The notes: generated from the sequence alone by a model not told the origin. Positions 47,401 through 58,933 are shown, numbered from the stretch's first letter. The stretch is 64,000 nucleotides of DNA from Desmodesmus armatus (GCA_007449985.2 VIIQ02000592.1:310001-374000); one strand, 5' to 3'. Translations and numbers: made by a program.

Positions 47401-50400
47401 TGCAGCATGGGCTAAGTGTTGATGTACCAAAGGGTGTGCAAGGAACTGCTGCCACAGAAACACAAGGCAGCTACGCATGCACGGCATGTGGAATGACGAC
47501 CCTGCAGTTGCTGGTGCCGGGCGCAGGGTGGGATCTGTAATGACTCAGGGTGGGGTTTGCCTGGCTTTAGTGATTTCAAACTAGGCTGTGGGCTAGGTTT
47601 CTAGCCGTCTCACCAGGCAGTCGCTGGATGTTGTAGTCCCGCGCTGCTATGCCACACAACTGCAGGCTTCCCTGGTCGCTCTGCACCTGCCGAGCACCTG
47701 CACTGCCCACTGCCGCGGGTGCAGGCCCTCCCTTCAGCAGCCAGCGCTGCAGCTCAGAGGAGCTGACAGGCCCGACACGGTCCCCATCTGGCAGGATAAG
47801 CCTCCACTTGACCTCTGCACCCCCTGACAGCAGCTGCTGCAGCGCAGCTGACCATGTGGCACTCCCGGGGTGGGGCCTGCTGCTGCTGCTGCTGTGCTAC
47901 CTGCCGATGCTGCTGGTGCTGCCGCTGTGGCTCCTGTAGGTGCTTGGGATGAGACTTTATGAGCTCGGGGTGAGAAAACTGGCGCTGCTGCCGGCGGCAA
48001 TGCGGCAAGGGAGAGCTGCTGAGCACGCTGTTTGGCTCGGTTGTACATCTTTCGTGGCTGGGTCCGTGTCATGCCAGCCACTGCCCAATGTACTGCCTTC
48101 TCCAGGTCCATCCAGGTGGGGTAGCTGGTCCAGTCCTCGGGGAGCATCCCCTCCGGCAGTGCTGCTGCTAACTCGGCAGCAGCATCGGGCAGCAGCAGCG
48201 GCAGGGGCACAAGCTCCCGGGCTTCATCCTGGGAAGGACTGACCTCTGGTGACACTTCTGCAGAGGATGCTGCTGTTGCTGCTGCTGCCGCCGCCGCCGC
48301 AGCAGCAGCAGCATCTGCGTGTGGCTGCTGTGAAGTGCTGCTGGCTGCTGCTTCAATACCTGTTTGGTCTCTGGGACTGCCGTCAACAATAGCAGCGCTG
48401 GTGCCGAGAGGCATGTGCAGGAGGGCTGGGTCCTGGTCGTGAGCTGGCTCTGCATCGTGTGGTAGCAACCGCAGCTCTGATGCCGACAGCTTGTCAAAGT
48501 GCAGCACCTGCCCCTCTGTCCCATGATCCCACGGCTGCTCTAAACCCTCCCCCTCTGGAGAGTTGCTGGCAGAACCCCAGTCCTTCAGCTGCTGTTGCCT
48601 GGGCTGTGCGGCCGGCTGTAGCAATGGCCCCGAGACTTGCTTCAGGAGCTGCTGCTGCTGCTGGCGGTCCTGCTGCTGCTGCTCCAGGGCGGCTGGGACC
48701 TCCCAAGGCAGCGGCAACTGCCGGCCATTGCCTGGTGAGAGGACCTGGACTGTGGGGCAGCTGGCGGTGCTGTGTCCTTGTGTGTGGCAGATGCTGCAGC
48801 GCTGCACGTCACAGGCCTCGGTTGTGTGACCTGATGTGTGGCATTTGCGGCAGTAGCCTGCGACACATCAACACAGCGCAGCACAGCACAGCACGTCAGC
48901 ATGGCGAGCCTGCACAAAACCTCCACAGCTGCTGTTACTCAGTCTCAATGTGGGGATCAAAATACAGCAAACTGGTCGACCCAACACAAAGCCCACCTGT
49001 CAGGTGCATCCTCGCGCTCTCATGCAAACAGTGCAGGCAACCAGGATCTCAGTTTTGAAGCATCTCATGTCACAGATGTTATAAAAAACATGGCGCAGCA
49101 TGCGTCAACAAGTGAGAAGGTTCAGGACTCACCAGGACACACCTCCCGTGCATGCCCATAGCACTGGCACCTGCAGAGAACACAGGGCACAAAGCAGCAT
49201 GCATACTCACACAGTGAACCTCCAGACATGGCCCAGTGAGCACCCCCAGACCAACATATCAACATGGATGTGAGCAAGAATGAACATGCCATAGGGCCGT
49301 CGCAGGATGATACAAACGGGTTCTGACATTGGGAGGCTCGATGCCTGCACTCAGATTCCTCGATGCTGTATGGAGACAATGCTGTACAGCAGGTATGCCT
49401 TAGATAGGCCCACTCAAGCCACCAGGCAACACACATGTGAGACATGTCCTCAGCGCAAGAAACACACATGCGCGCAGCGGCGGCCTACCAGTTGCACTGT
49501 TGCTCAGGGTAGTCTTGAGCGGTGTGGCCAAACAGCTGGCAGTCAGGGCACTTGGGGTGCTGACAATGCTGGTCTGTCAGCCCCACATGCAGCCAACCGC
49601 AGCTGCTGCAGGCTTCTGCACAGAGTCCTGTCTCATGGCCGATCTGTTGAGGAGTGGGCAGGACATGGCAGTCAACATGGGAGGGGGTGACACATTATAC
49701 ATCATTGCACAGCACTGCCACCATTGTTGCTGCAGGCATCTGCACAGAGTCCCGTCTCGTGGCCAATCTGTTGAGGAGTGGGCAGGACAAGCCAGTCAAT
49801 ATGAGAGGGGGTGACACATCATACTTCACTGCTGCCGTAGTTGCTGCTGACAACAACGTAGAGTCTCGTGGCCAACCTGTTGAATAGTGAGCAGAGCTAC
49901 GCAGCTGGTCTGGGAGGCACGTGTCACACATGGCACATCCGCCGCTGCTTGAAGAGGATGTGAGGCGCCTGTTCATGCCTTGTGACAGTTGAGCTTGAAC
50001 GCTTGCAGACCCAGCTTCAGGCCTACAGTTCTTCAGTTAACTCAGGTAAACTCATCAAATTTCCCCCGCACCTTTTTACCCTCCAGATCACACCAACTGC
50101 CCTCCCAAACCACACTACCACCCTCCCAAACCACCCAGCAACCCAGCCACCACAGCCAAACTCACCATGCCACACTCCTGGCAGCGTGGTGTGTCACAGG
50201 CAGCCTCCACATGCCCCACAGCACCACAGGCCCTGCACACAGGCTCACCAACAGCCACATAGCGCCGTGTGGGCTGCCGTGGAGACTTCATAACCACCCC
50301 ACCACTGAACCCCTGCCCTGCTGCCTCCTCAACCACAAGTGGCTCCACCACCGGCCTCTGCCGCCGCTGCTGCTGCTGCTGCTGACCACGGTCTGCTGGG

Positions 50401-50533
50401 GCGCTGCTGCCTGGCTGTGCAAGCGGCTGCTCCTCTCCCCACGTGTCTGCCTGCTGCTGCTGCTGCGTGTGAAGGGCTGAGGACCACACCCCCAGTCCTG
50501 CAGAAGTAGGCTGCTCCTCACCCCACGTGTCCG

Positions 50534-50574
<41 letters not shown>

Positions 50575-53500
50575 CCCCAAGCATCACCCTCACCCTCAGC
50601 GTGCTGCGACCCCATCCCCATGCGCTTGATAGACCCTGGCAGCGGCTGCAGTACTCCACCAACTGCAGGCCTAGCCGGTGACACCATTGGGGTGCGGCCT
50701 GTAGCTTCCCAGTCCCCGCCCTCCTCCTCCCACACTGCAGGGCTGTTGGGCTGTGGTACCTCATCCCACACACTGCTGCTCTCACTGACTCTGGGAGACA
50801 TGGCAGCTATCTTATCCAGCAGCCGAAGCTCCTGCAGCTGCTTGTGCTGCAGTGCAGATGCAGCCTTTGCCTGACGGCCTCCTGGAGACCCGGCAGCAGC
50901 AGCAGCAGCGGCAGATGGCTTCTCCCGCTGTTCTCTGGACGGCGCAGCAGCGGCCTGGCGGCCGCGGGATGCAACAGCAGCAGTGGCTGCCAAGAGCTGT
51001 GCTGGTGGCCCAGCTGCCCACCCGGCTGCCTTCTGCTGCTGCTGCTCAGCAACTGCAATGGGTGCATGCTGTCCACTGGAGCTCTTTGAGGTGCAGTCAG
51101 CAGAGCTGTGACCGTACTGGTGGCAGTGGTGGCAGGCCTGGCAGGTGTCTGGTGTGTGGCCGTAGTGGCTGCAGGTGCTGCAGAGGGTGTCGGGGCACTG
51201 CTGAGCAGTATGCCTGCGATGTAGGGGAGCAAGCAGTGTCGGCAGACGGACAGCAGCAAGGTTTCGGGTGGGTTATGCCCCCTGTGCTGTGTATGTGTGG
51301 GTGTGCCACAGTGCCACAGACAGTGTCTTGTGTGATGTTCTCCATGATTTGCTGGTGGGGATAAGCTGGCATGGGTTGTTAGATTCAGCCGACAGCCGTC
51401 ATGTATACGTGCATCTGTGTGTCAGCGCATGAGCCGCGCAATGTCCCTGACCACAGCATGCAGGAAGGTCTTGCTTTCACTTCACGGGCACCGTGACCAG
51501 AGAATGGTGACCAGAGCCCATTCTTTGGTATTTCAGGCAAAAATACAGTGCTGACAGCTGGCAAGCCAACTTGGGCCAACTCACCCCCAGAGCAGGCAGG
51601 TAGGGCAGCGAGGGACTGGGCACCTGCCATCTGGCAGGGCATTGTGGTACTTCCCACACTCCACACACGCAGCAGCACACCTGGCCACACAGGCAAGCAC
51701 ACACACGGCAACAAACGGGGGGGGGGGATTCACTAGTACACACAGACACCACACAGCAGTATTACCGCCTACCGGGATTGAGCCTACATAAGAACAGCAT
51801 GAGGCAGCAGGAGGCGGCACTATGGCCTGCGGCAGGACTGCTAGAGGCTGCCACTTTCCTCCTAGAAGGAAAGATCTTCAGCTGCTCGCATCAAGAGGTC
51901 GATCCTTCTGATCACAGGTCAGGGTATGCACGATTGGTTTAACATAGCAAAACCCTAGTATGTGAAATCGCTGGCTGGAGGATGCACAGAGGCAAGCAAC
52001 AACCCATTGGCAGGGCAGCGAAGCTAATGTTGATAGCAGAAGCTGCATCGGGCTAGGACTTTGGTATCTGATTGTTTCACCAGCAGGCACAGCAGGCACA
52101 GCATGCTCTACTCACTTGGCGCGTGCATGTCCAAATCGGTCGCAGTCCTCGCAGTAGGCCACCTGGCAGCCGACAGCCGCATGGCCACGGATGCCACACT
52201 GAGCACACACCAGGAAGCCATTGAAGGCATACTGCCGCCCCTCCGACTCAAACACATGGGCAACCTGCTGCTGCTGCTGCTGCACCCGCTGCAGCTGAGC
52301 CGGCGGCGGCTGCCGCTGCTGAGACTGCTGGTGCTGGTGCTGCTGTGAGCTCCCAGCTGTTGCCCCACCAGGGGTCTGAAGTGACAGTCTGGATTGCCGC
52401 TGCGCTGCTGGACCAGCAGCCCACGTGGCGTCCACCTCACCCCAAGTGCCAGCAGCAGACTGCTGCTGCTGCTGCTGCTGGGGAGGCGTAGGTCGTGGTT
52501 CAGGTGGCAGCTGCTGTGGCTGTGACTTACCCCAGCCCTGCTGCTGCTGCTGTCCAAGCCTGCCCCAGCCAGCACCGGCTGCTGCTGGAGCATCCCACCC
52601 ACTGGAAACCCCTCCCTGCTGCTGCCGCTGCTGCGTTGCAGCACTGCTGTCGGGGTTGGATGGCATGGAAGCCACAGCACCTAGCCCAACACCTGCTGCT
52701 GAAGGTGGCTCTGGCGCCGTTGCTACCACCACTGCTTTTCCAGCTGTTGCGCTGGAAGCAGCAGGTGCTGCTGCTTCTGCTGCTGCTGGTGGCACTGGCG
52801 CTGGCGCTGCTGGTTGTGACACTGCTTGGTCTCGTCTTGCTGCTGGTGGTGATGGCGCTGCTGGTGTCGCCAGCACAGGAGCAGCCATGCCAATGAAAGG
52901 CAGCACATCTGGCATTGGTGGGGCAGACAGCACAAACACAGCGCTGCGGCGCTCAGGAGAGCTGAGCGCCGACTGAGCCTTTGCTGCAGCTGCCACGGTT
53001 GCAGGGCTTGGTGAACCAGCAGTGGCGGCACCCGTGTTACTGCTGCTGCTTGTGCCCACGATTTGCGCTGCAACTGGTTTCGAACGAGATGCTGCTGCTG
53101 ATGCTAGAGGTGCTGTCTCAGAACCAGTGGCCGCACCTGGCATGCCATCTTCCCTACAGGTTGGTGACGCGGGCACACGTGCCACGATAGGAGCCACCAC
53201 AGGAGCCGCCACAGGTGCTGCCACCGGTGCTGCCGCGGGAGCTGCCAGTGGGGCAGCTATGAGTGCTGCAACTGGTGAAGCTATCGGCGCCGCTGTTGGT
53301 GCTGCAATAGCAGCAGCAAGTGGGGCTGCAATCGGCGCCGCTACTGGTGCTGCAACTGGTGCTGCGATAGGGGCTGCAATTGGTGCCGCTACTGGTGCTG
53401 CAACAGGGGCTGCAACAGGGGCAGCCACTGGAGCTGCAACTGGTGTAGCCATTGACGCCACTACTGGCGCTGCAACTGGTGCAGCCATGGGAGCGGCTGT

Positions 53501-56500
53501 GGGGGCTGCCAGGGCGCCAGCAACAGATGCTGCCGCAGCTGCTGCCTTTGAAAACGGCAGTGGTGCAGCATCTGGTGTGATGGCAGGACCTGCGGCTGTT
53601 GCAGCCACAGGGGCAGCAACTGGGGCTGCTACAGGCGCCCTGACGGGCACAGCAGCACTGTCACTGTCACCCGCTGACACACCTACGGGAGCTGCTGATT
53701 CTTGTGCAGGGGTGCTGGTAGACTCCCCAGCTGCAGTGCCTGTTGCTGCTGCGTCAGTGCCACACTCAGCACCTGCTGCTGCTGCTGCTGCCGCTTCTGG
53801 TACTGATGCTGCTTCCGCTGCTGCTGATGCCGCAGCTGCTGGTGCCGTGAGCGTTGAGCCTGCTGCTGCTGCCGCAGCTGCTTTACTGCTTGGGGATGTG
53901 ATTGCCAGCTTCTTGGGCCTTGCAGGCACAGCAGCGGCAGCAGCAGCAGCAGGAGGATGGCCAGAGCTGCTGCTCAATGACCCAGCTGCTGCCTTCATAG
54001 CACCAGGCGTGAAGGGAGCTGCTGCTACTGCTGAAGCAGGCAAGTGGCTCAACCCCCGAACACCTGCTGCTGTAGCTGCAGCCCCATGCAAATGTTGCTG
54101 CTGCTGCTGCTGCTGCTGCAAGCCAAGCCTGGAGCTGGCAAAAGACGCTGCCTTGCTGAATGGGTTCGCAGCATCTGCATCAGAAGTGGCAGCGGCTGCT
54201 GCTCGTGGGGTGCTGCTGGTGCTGCCAGGTGGCTTGATCTCTGGAGGCCTCTTGGCTGTCTGTAGCACAGGCGCTGCTGAGTAGACAAAGGGGGCGGCCT
54301 CAGCCTTGAGCCGCATTGTGCTGCTGCTGCTGCCTGTGACCAGGAGGTTACTTGACGCAGCAGCAGCAGCCGCTTTTGGGCTGGCAGAAGCGGCAGCAGC
54401 AGCAGCCTTAGGAGTGGCTGCAGTGCTGCTGGTGGTGCTGGCGGCTGCCTGCAGCTGCTGCTTGCCTGGTGGGGCCTTGATTTCCAACACCTTCCGCACA
54501 CCCACACCTGGTGCTGAGAAGTTGCTGCTGCCGCTGCCCTGGAGGCTGCTGAATGCAGCAGCGCCTGCTGAAGGGCTCACAGCAGCAGCAGTAGCAGCAG
54601 CAGCAGCACTGGGAGTGCCAGCAGTGCTGCTGGTTTTGCTTGCAGCTGCCTGCAACTGCTGCTTGCCTGCTGGGGCCTTGATCTCCAACACCTTGCGCAC
54701 CCCCACACCTGATGTGCTGCTGGTCCTGGCTCCAAGGTTGAATGGAGTAGCAGTGGGGCTAACAGCAGCAGCAGCAGCACTGGGAGTGCCAGCAGTGCTG
54801 CTGGTGGTGCTGGCCGCTGCCTGCAGCTGCTGCTTGCCTGCTGGAGCTTTGATCTCCAACACCTTACGGACACTTGAACCTGCTGTGCTGCTGCTCCTGG
54901 CTCCAAGGCTGAATGGAGTAGCACCTGCTGCTGTTGGGCTAACAGCAGCAGCAGCACTGGGAGTGCCTGTTGTGCTGCTGGTGGCGCTGGCTGCTGCCTG
55001 CAGCTGCTTGCCTGGAGGGGCCTTGATCTGCAGCACTTTGCGGCCAGCCACCGATACACCCGGCTGCTGCTGTGTGCTGCTGTGAGCAAAAGGAGCCTCT
55101 ACGTTCCCTGCTGGCACAGCAGCTACAGCAGCAGCAGCAGGGGGGTGCCGCCCTGTAGGTGTCTTGACTTTCAGTACCTTGCTGCCTGCAGACGCTGCAG
55201 CAGCTGGCTGCTGTTGTTGCGGCACTGCTGCTGCTGCTGCCGCTGCCTGGTGCTGCTTGCCACCTTGCGGCTGCACCGCCAGCGGCCCCCTTGCAGGCTG
55301 CGCAGGGCCCAACCCTGAACCGCTCGCACCAGCAGCTGCAGAGCTGCCAGGCCCTGGTGTTGGCTGCTGCTGCAGGCTGGGTGCGGCTGGTGGGACCCAC
55401 TCAGCAACATCAGGGCGCAGCCTGCTGCTGACTTCAGCAGCAGGGGCATTGCCGTTGCCGCTGCTGCTGCGGCGGCGGCTGGAAGTGCTGCTGCGGGGGC
55501 TGCTGCTGCTGCTGCTGCTATCCTGACCAACTGCTGCTTGTTTTGCTGATCTTTTCCTTGCTTTTTTGCTGAGTGGCCTGCTTGTGGCTTCAGGGGCGGT
55601 TGCAGCCTTGGGAGAATCTTCAGCAGCCGGTGTGGCAGTGTCAGCAACCTTGGGCACCCAGACTGCAGCAGCAGGGCGCAGCAGAGTGCCTGCAACAGCA
55701 CCAGCAGCAGCCACTTTTCCCGTCGCATGCTGCAGGCTGCTGCTGCCTGTGCCAGCTGCGGCTGGCGGGGGTTGCTGCTGTGCCTCCCCACCAGCACTGC
55801 TGCCTGCCGGTCCATGGCTGCTTGGGGCGCTGCTGGTGCTGCTTCCACTGCTGCCTGCAATCACAGCAGCTGGTGCTGCTCCTGCCAGCAAAGCCTCTGG
55901 TTTGCTTGCATCTGTGCTGGCAGGTTTGCTTGCATCTGTGCTGGCAGGTTTGCTTGCATCTGCGCTGGCAGCTGCACCAACATCACCACCGCTGTCAGGG
56001 CCAGCATCGCCAGCAGCAGCTGCTGCAATGCGAGCTAGCGTGGCTGCCCCCGCTGCCACCTGTTCGCTGCTGGGGCCCTCGCTGGGGGGCTGAGCACTGG
56101 GAAGGCCACCAGCAGGAGCATCTGGGTACGGAGGCTGCTGCGCAGCTGGTGTGGCGTTGCTGGCACCATCAGATTGCTGTGAGCCAGCAGCTGTGGCTGA
56201 GCTGGTTGGTGCAACCTCTGCAGCAGATGCTGCTGTGCACTGGGGCTCTTCAGTCACAACGGCAGGTGCGACAGCATGTGCAGGCTGCTGCACTGTTGCT
56301 TTGCCGCCCCTGACGCTGTCAGCTTGCTGTGCGTCAGCAGCTGTGGATGAGCTGCCTGCTTCATCATTTGCTGTTGTGTGCTGGGGCCTGGCAGGTGTGG
56401 CTGAGGGTATGAACATGTCGATATCCTCACTGCTGGCACTGGCAGCAGCCGGGAGGGCGACCGGACCTGATGCAGGCCCAGCACAGGGCATTGCTGCAGT

Positions 56501-56674
56501 GCTGGCAGCCGGCTGGGCTTGCCCGCCTGGAGCTGCTGCTGTCACATCATTACTGTCCGTGCTAAGGGCCACGGAAGGCGGCTGCATGGCAGGGATGATG
56601 TGGGCCTGAACAACCTGGCCATCAACACACAGCCTGAGCTGCAAACTGCCTACGGCAGCTGCAGGACTGTCCAT
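42420..56674 (-). CDS. Giant zinc-knuckle / triple-GYF / poly-Gln WG-motif protein, 9 exons, about 3400 aa
   Basis: Probable RNA-binding scaffold. Exons: 56674-52116, 51680-51585, 51213-50166, 49643-49489, 49170-49133, 48857-47614, 47261-46647, 46340-45565, 44091-42420. Order: low-complexity Ala/Ser N-terminal half with VRKVLEIKAP repeats; ten canonical CX2CX4HX4C zinc knuckles plus three degenerate ones (about residues 1490-2000), several completed only by splicing; a Trp module (PEDW..YPTWMDLE); three GYF domains (GPVSSSELQRW, GPFSSGDMVGW, GPFTSAELLEW) each continuing over an intron into (A/S)KFxKPLSxLL; then a Gln-rich tail with PPGF and an acidic end, DEDDDLDDLLHLLGV. Many Trp lie in WG/GW/DW contexts. 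Three one-base gaps (near 43921, 45661, 47867) break the frame and exactly account for the exon-length mismatches. Single-gene status rests on knuckle continuity and phase. Confidence 0.78.
42558..42569 (-). other. PPGF motif, predicted GYF-domain ligand, in the giant protein
   Basis: Encodes Pro-Pro-Gly-Phe within APLPPGFASM in the last exon. SMY2-type GYF domains are known to bind PPG followed by a hydrophobic residue, so the protein may bind itself or a second copy. Confidence 0.5.
44112..44168. repeat. (GA)n(GT)n microsatellite in last intron of the giant gene
   Basis: About 19 bases of GA repeat run into about 37 bases of GT repeat, just 5' (in gene sense) of the last exon. Confidence 0.9.
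44409..44501. repeat. (GT)n followed by long G-tract
   Basis: About 36 bases of GT lead into an almost pure G run of nearly 60 bases, with a few A, C and T interruptions. On the transcribed (minus) sense it reads as C-tract then CA repeat. It could form G-quadruplex or triplex structures and is also a likely assembly trouble spot. Confidence 0.9.
44690..45440. repeat. Minisatellite array, about 42-base unit, inside intron of giant gene
   Basis: About 17 imperfect copies of a unit built from GGTAATCAAGGACGAAATCA, then an AGGGAAAATTAAGG-like part and a C-run of 6 to 18 bases. The internal GAAATCAAGG motif is itself repeated. Later copies (from about 45190) switch to AGGGTGAAATCAAGGGTG. The whole array lies in intron 44092-45564. 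Confidence 0.85.
48010..48170 (-). other. Single diverged Trp module in the giant gene
   Basis: Encodes LPEDWTSYPTWMDLEKAV followed by a basic RKMYNRAKQRAQQLSL helix, aligning with the W-core and basic helix of the modules in the neighbouring zinc-knuckle gene. The first helix is less alike (LPDAAAELAAALPEG). Confidence 0.55.
49620..49935 (-). repeat. Triplicated 5' half of a zinc-knuckle exon
   Basis: Three tandem copies of about 105-120 bases each contain a CAACAG acceptor followed by (A/G)T(C/T)GGCCA(T/C)GAGAC. Acceptors fall at 49643, 49767 and 49876. Only the 49643 copy continues into the full exon. The middle copy encodes IGHETGLCADACSNNGG and then stops; the third encodes VGHETLRCC and stops. 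Confidence 0.8.
53170..53500 (-). repeat. Coding minisatellite: AAP(V/I)-type repeats
   Basis: Roughly twenty copies of a 12- to 15-base unit encode Ala-Ala-Pro-Val/Ile/Leu/Met strings in the N-terminal half of the giant protein. They give an extended Pro-spaced linker. Confidence 0.8.
54430..55190 (-). repeat. Five coding repeats around VRKVLEIKAPxGKQQLQAAAS
   Basis: Five copies, 45 to 70 residues each, start with (S/R)KVL(K/Q/E)(I/V)K(A/T)P and continue with an Ala/Ser/Thr-rich stretch containing TSSTAGTPSAAAA. The VLEIKAP core is the best conserved part and the only likely structured or binding element in this low-complexity half. Confidence 0.8.
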
Positions 56675-56675
56675 A

Positions 56676-56717
56676 GCACCAATCCTGATATGGCCGCCTA
56701 TTTACTGGGATTGGTGC
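56676..56717. repeat. 10-base inverted repeat just upstream of giant-gene ATG
   Basis: GCACCAATCC (56676-56685) pairs with GGATTGGTGC (56708-56717), 22-base loop. In the transcript the stem would end one base before the start codon at 56674. Confidence 0.65.
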
Positions 56718-58928
56718 GCAGCATGGCCTTGAACCAGCCTAGGAGTCTGGTGGGCTGATCTGTGGGCTGTCAAACCTAGGATTCGCTACTGGATTGATCA
56801 GGATCAGCCGTGGCGGCAAACAGGGCATACGATATCCCAGATACTCAGAAACAGCTGTTGAAACAGCCAGCCATCGTGCTGCTGGGCATGAGGCCCACTG
56901 ACGCAAGTTCTTGTCCTACTCACTTCTTCGGCGGGCATCAGGGCTAGAAGGACACGTGATTTCAGACTTCAACAGATAAACAACTTTCGGCTGAATGTGA
57001 CGTCAAGCTGGCACAATGAACAACTGAACTACAGCCTCCTCGCCGACTCGGGCAGCTCCTCTTCATAGGTGGACCACCGCTTCTAATGGTCTAGCGCATC
57101 AACGAGACAAGCCCTCGCGCCGTGTTTGACACCTTGGACCAAGTCAAACCTGTCGACAGCTGCACTACGTTAGTGGGTATGCATGTAGACTTTCACATAC
57201 AGAGCTGCACGTGCATTTAGGAGTTGCAGGGGTCCTAGAGCAGCTGCAGGGTGGGCAGTGAAGGGTGGCAGACATGAGGTCACCAGCCTGTCAGCGAACT
57301 GTGCAACTGAACAGATGGGCATGCTTGCCATTACTCAGCAAAATGTCAAAGTCATTACAGGGCCCCTGGCTGGCCAAACTGCACACCAGCCTGGGACACA
57401 GGGCCATCAGTGCCAGTCAGTGCCTGGTCACAGGAACAAGGACATGTAGGAAGAACAATAACGTCATAATGGTGCGCCACATCACCTGGCACTCTGCACC
57501 TGATGATCTGATCTGCCTGATTGCTATCGACTTAACGTATGACTAGTTGCCACATGATCTGATGCTGTGGTACAGTGACAGCTGCCTGTTGTTGGCTCAG
57601 CCTGCCCACTGCAATGCAAACCCACCCACCACCTCAACATCACACAACGCCACACCAACAGCACCCAAAACACAACACCGAGCGATCGCCAAGACTCACA
57701 GATCCTACTTCATGCACAACCAATACAGCCTGCCTGCCTACCTAGCATAATGGGCAATACTTGAGACCACCGTCGTCCCCAACAGCCCACCGCTGCCACC
57801 CTGAAACCTGACGACAGACAAGTACAGCACAAAGGACTGCCAACCCCGAGAAGCAAGAAAAGCTTGAAGCGCCCGCAGCCCTCTAGAGACACGAAAACAC
57901 GTACGTACAGCACGGCCGGCACGCACCGCTTACGTGTCCGCTGCATGTACAGCAGCACATGCCTACATAGATACAAAACTGTGTACATGGCTCATGCAAG
58001 TTTAATGGACGCGCACGATGGGAGGTACAAGGTATGCCCACAACAGACACCTCAGGCATGCATCGCAGGCATGGCTGCTGGCCATCGGTCACCGATCAGC
58101 CAAGCTGCGACTGCACAACAGCAACCCCTGCTCAGCAGGGGAGCCACAAGGAGTGAATGCAAGGAGCGGGCACACGTTATAAATGACCTTGCAGATGTGT
58201 GCCAGGTGGCCATACAGCCGGGCAGACAACCGAGTACGTACATGACTCGCTGTACGTATCGAAAGGAGTATCAGCACACGCAGTGGCCACCAGTACGCTG
58301 CCACAAGCACCCGCTCTGGTGAGCGAGCTGCTTTGAAGTTGCAGCATCAACCACACCAACAGCCACAGACACGCATACCAAACTTTGGCCCCTGCCCTGA
58401 TCAAGGAGCGCCCAGATCACATGCCTGCAACAGTACCGTCCGCACCAACACCAACACACACGCACACCAAACTTTCGCCCCTGCCATTTCCAGTAGCGCA
58501 CAAAACAAATGCTTGCGGGCTAGACGATGATCAGTGCTACCCTATCCTCCCCACTGCCGCAGTCCTGCAAGGGTGTCACCCGTATAGGTGACAGCACCTG
58601 CAACCAGGGCATGCAGCTCTGCCTACGTGGCCACACCATGACAGTGCAGCAGCAACAGCAGCTGTTGGGTGACATGCTGGCCAGCAGGCCTCGCATGCAA
58701 CCAGCATCACCATCATACACACCAGGCTAGGTCAGACCTACACACACCTAGGACACACAGCCACACACAGACAGCAGAACACCGGGCCACATCTGGCAAG
58801 CTTGCCACCACAACCCTCATTCACCGCCACCACACATCCTGCCACCCCCTTGAGAACCTGCCAAGAGCAGTCAACCAGCGCAGCACTGCATGTTGCCCAG
58901 TTGCACCTCAGCACACCCATCATCATCA
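56718..58928. other. Intergenic, about 2.2 kb, no recognised gene
   Basis: Promoter side of the giant gene and distal 3' side of the next gene. Only short frames without motifs. I see no tRNA cloverleaf or transposon end. Confidence 0.35.
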
Positions 58929-58933
58929 TTACA
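58929..58933 (-). promoter_or_regulatory. Candidate TGTAA polyadenylation signal
   Basis: TTACA on the plus strand reads TGTAA in the transcript, about 690 bases after the stop of the zinc-knuckle gene at 59626. Confidence 0.4.

Noticed and set aside
50166..52116. Break between two separate zinc-knuckle genes near 52.1 kb
   Set aside because: Splicing completes two half-knuckles on either side in the right phase, so one gene is the better reading.
53022..54284. Long plus-strand open frame, Ala/Gly/Thr-rich
   Set aside because: Mirror of the Ala/Pro repeats of the giant minus-strand gene; GCT/GCA repeats stay open on both strands. No motif.
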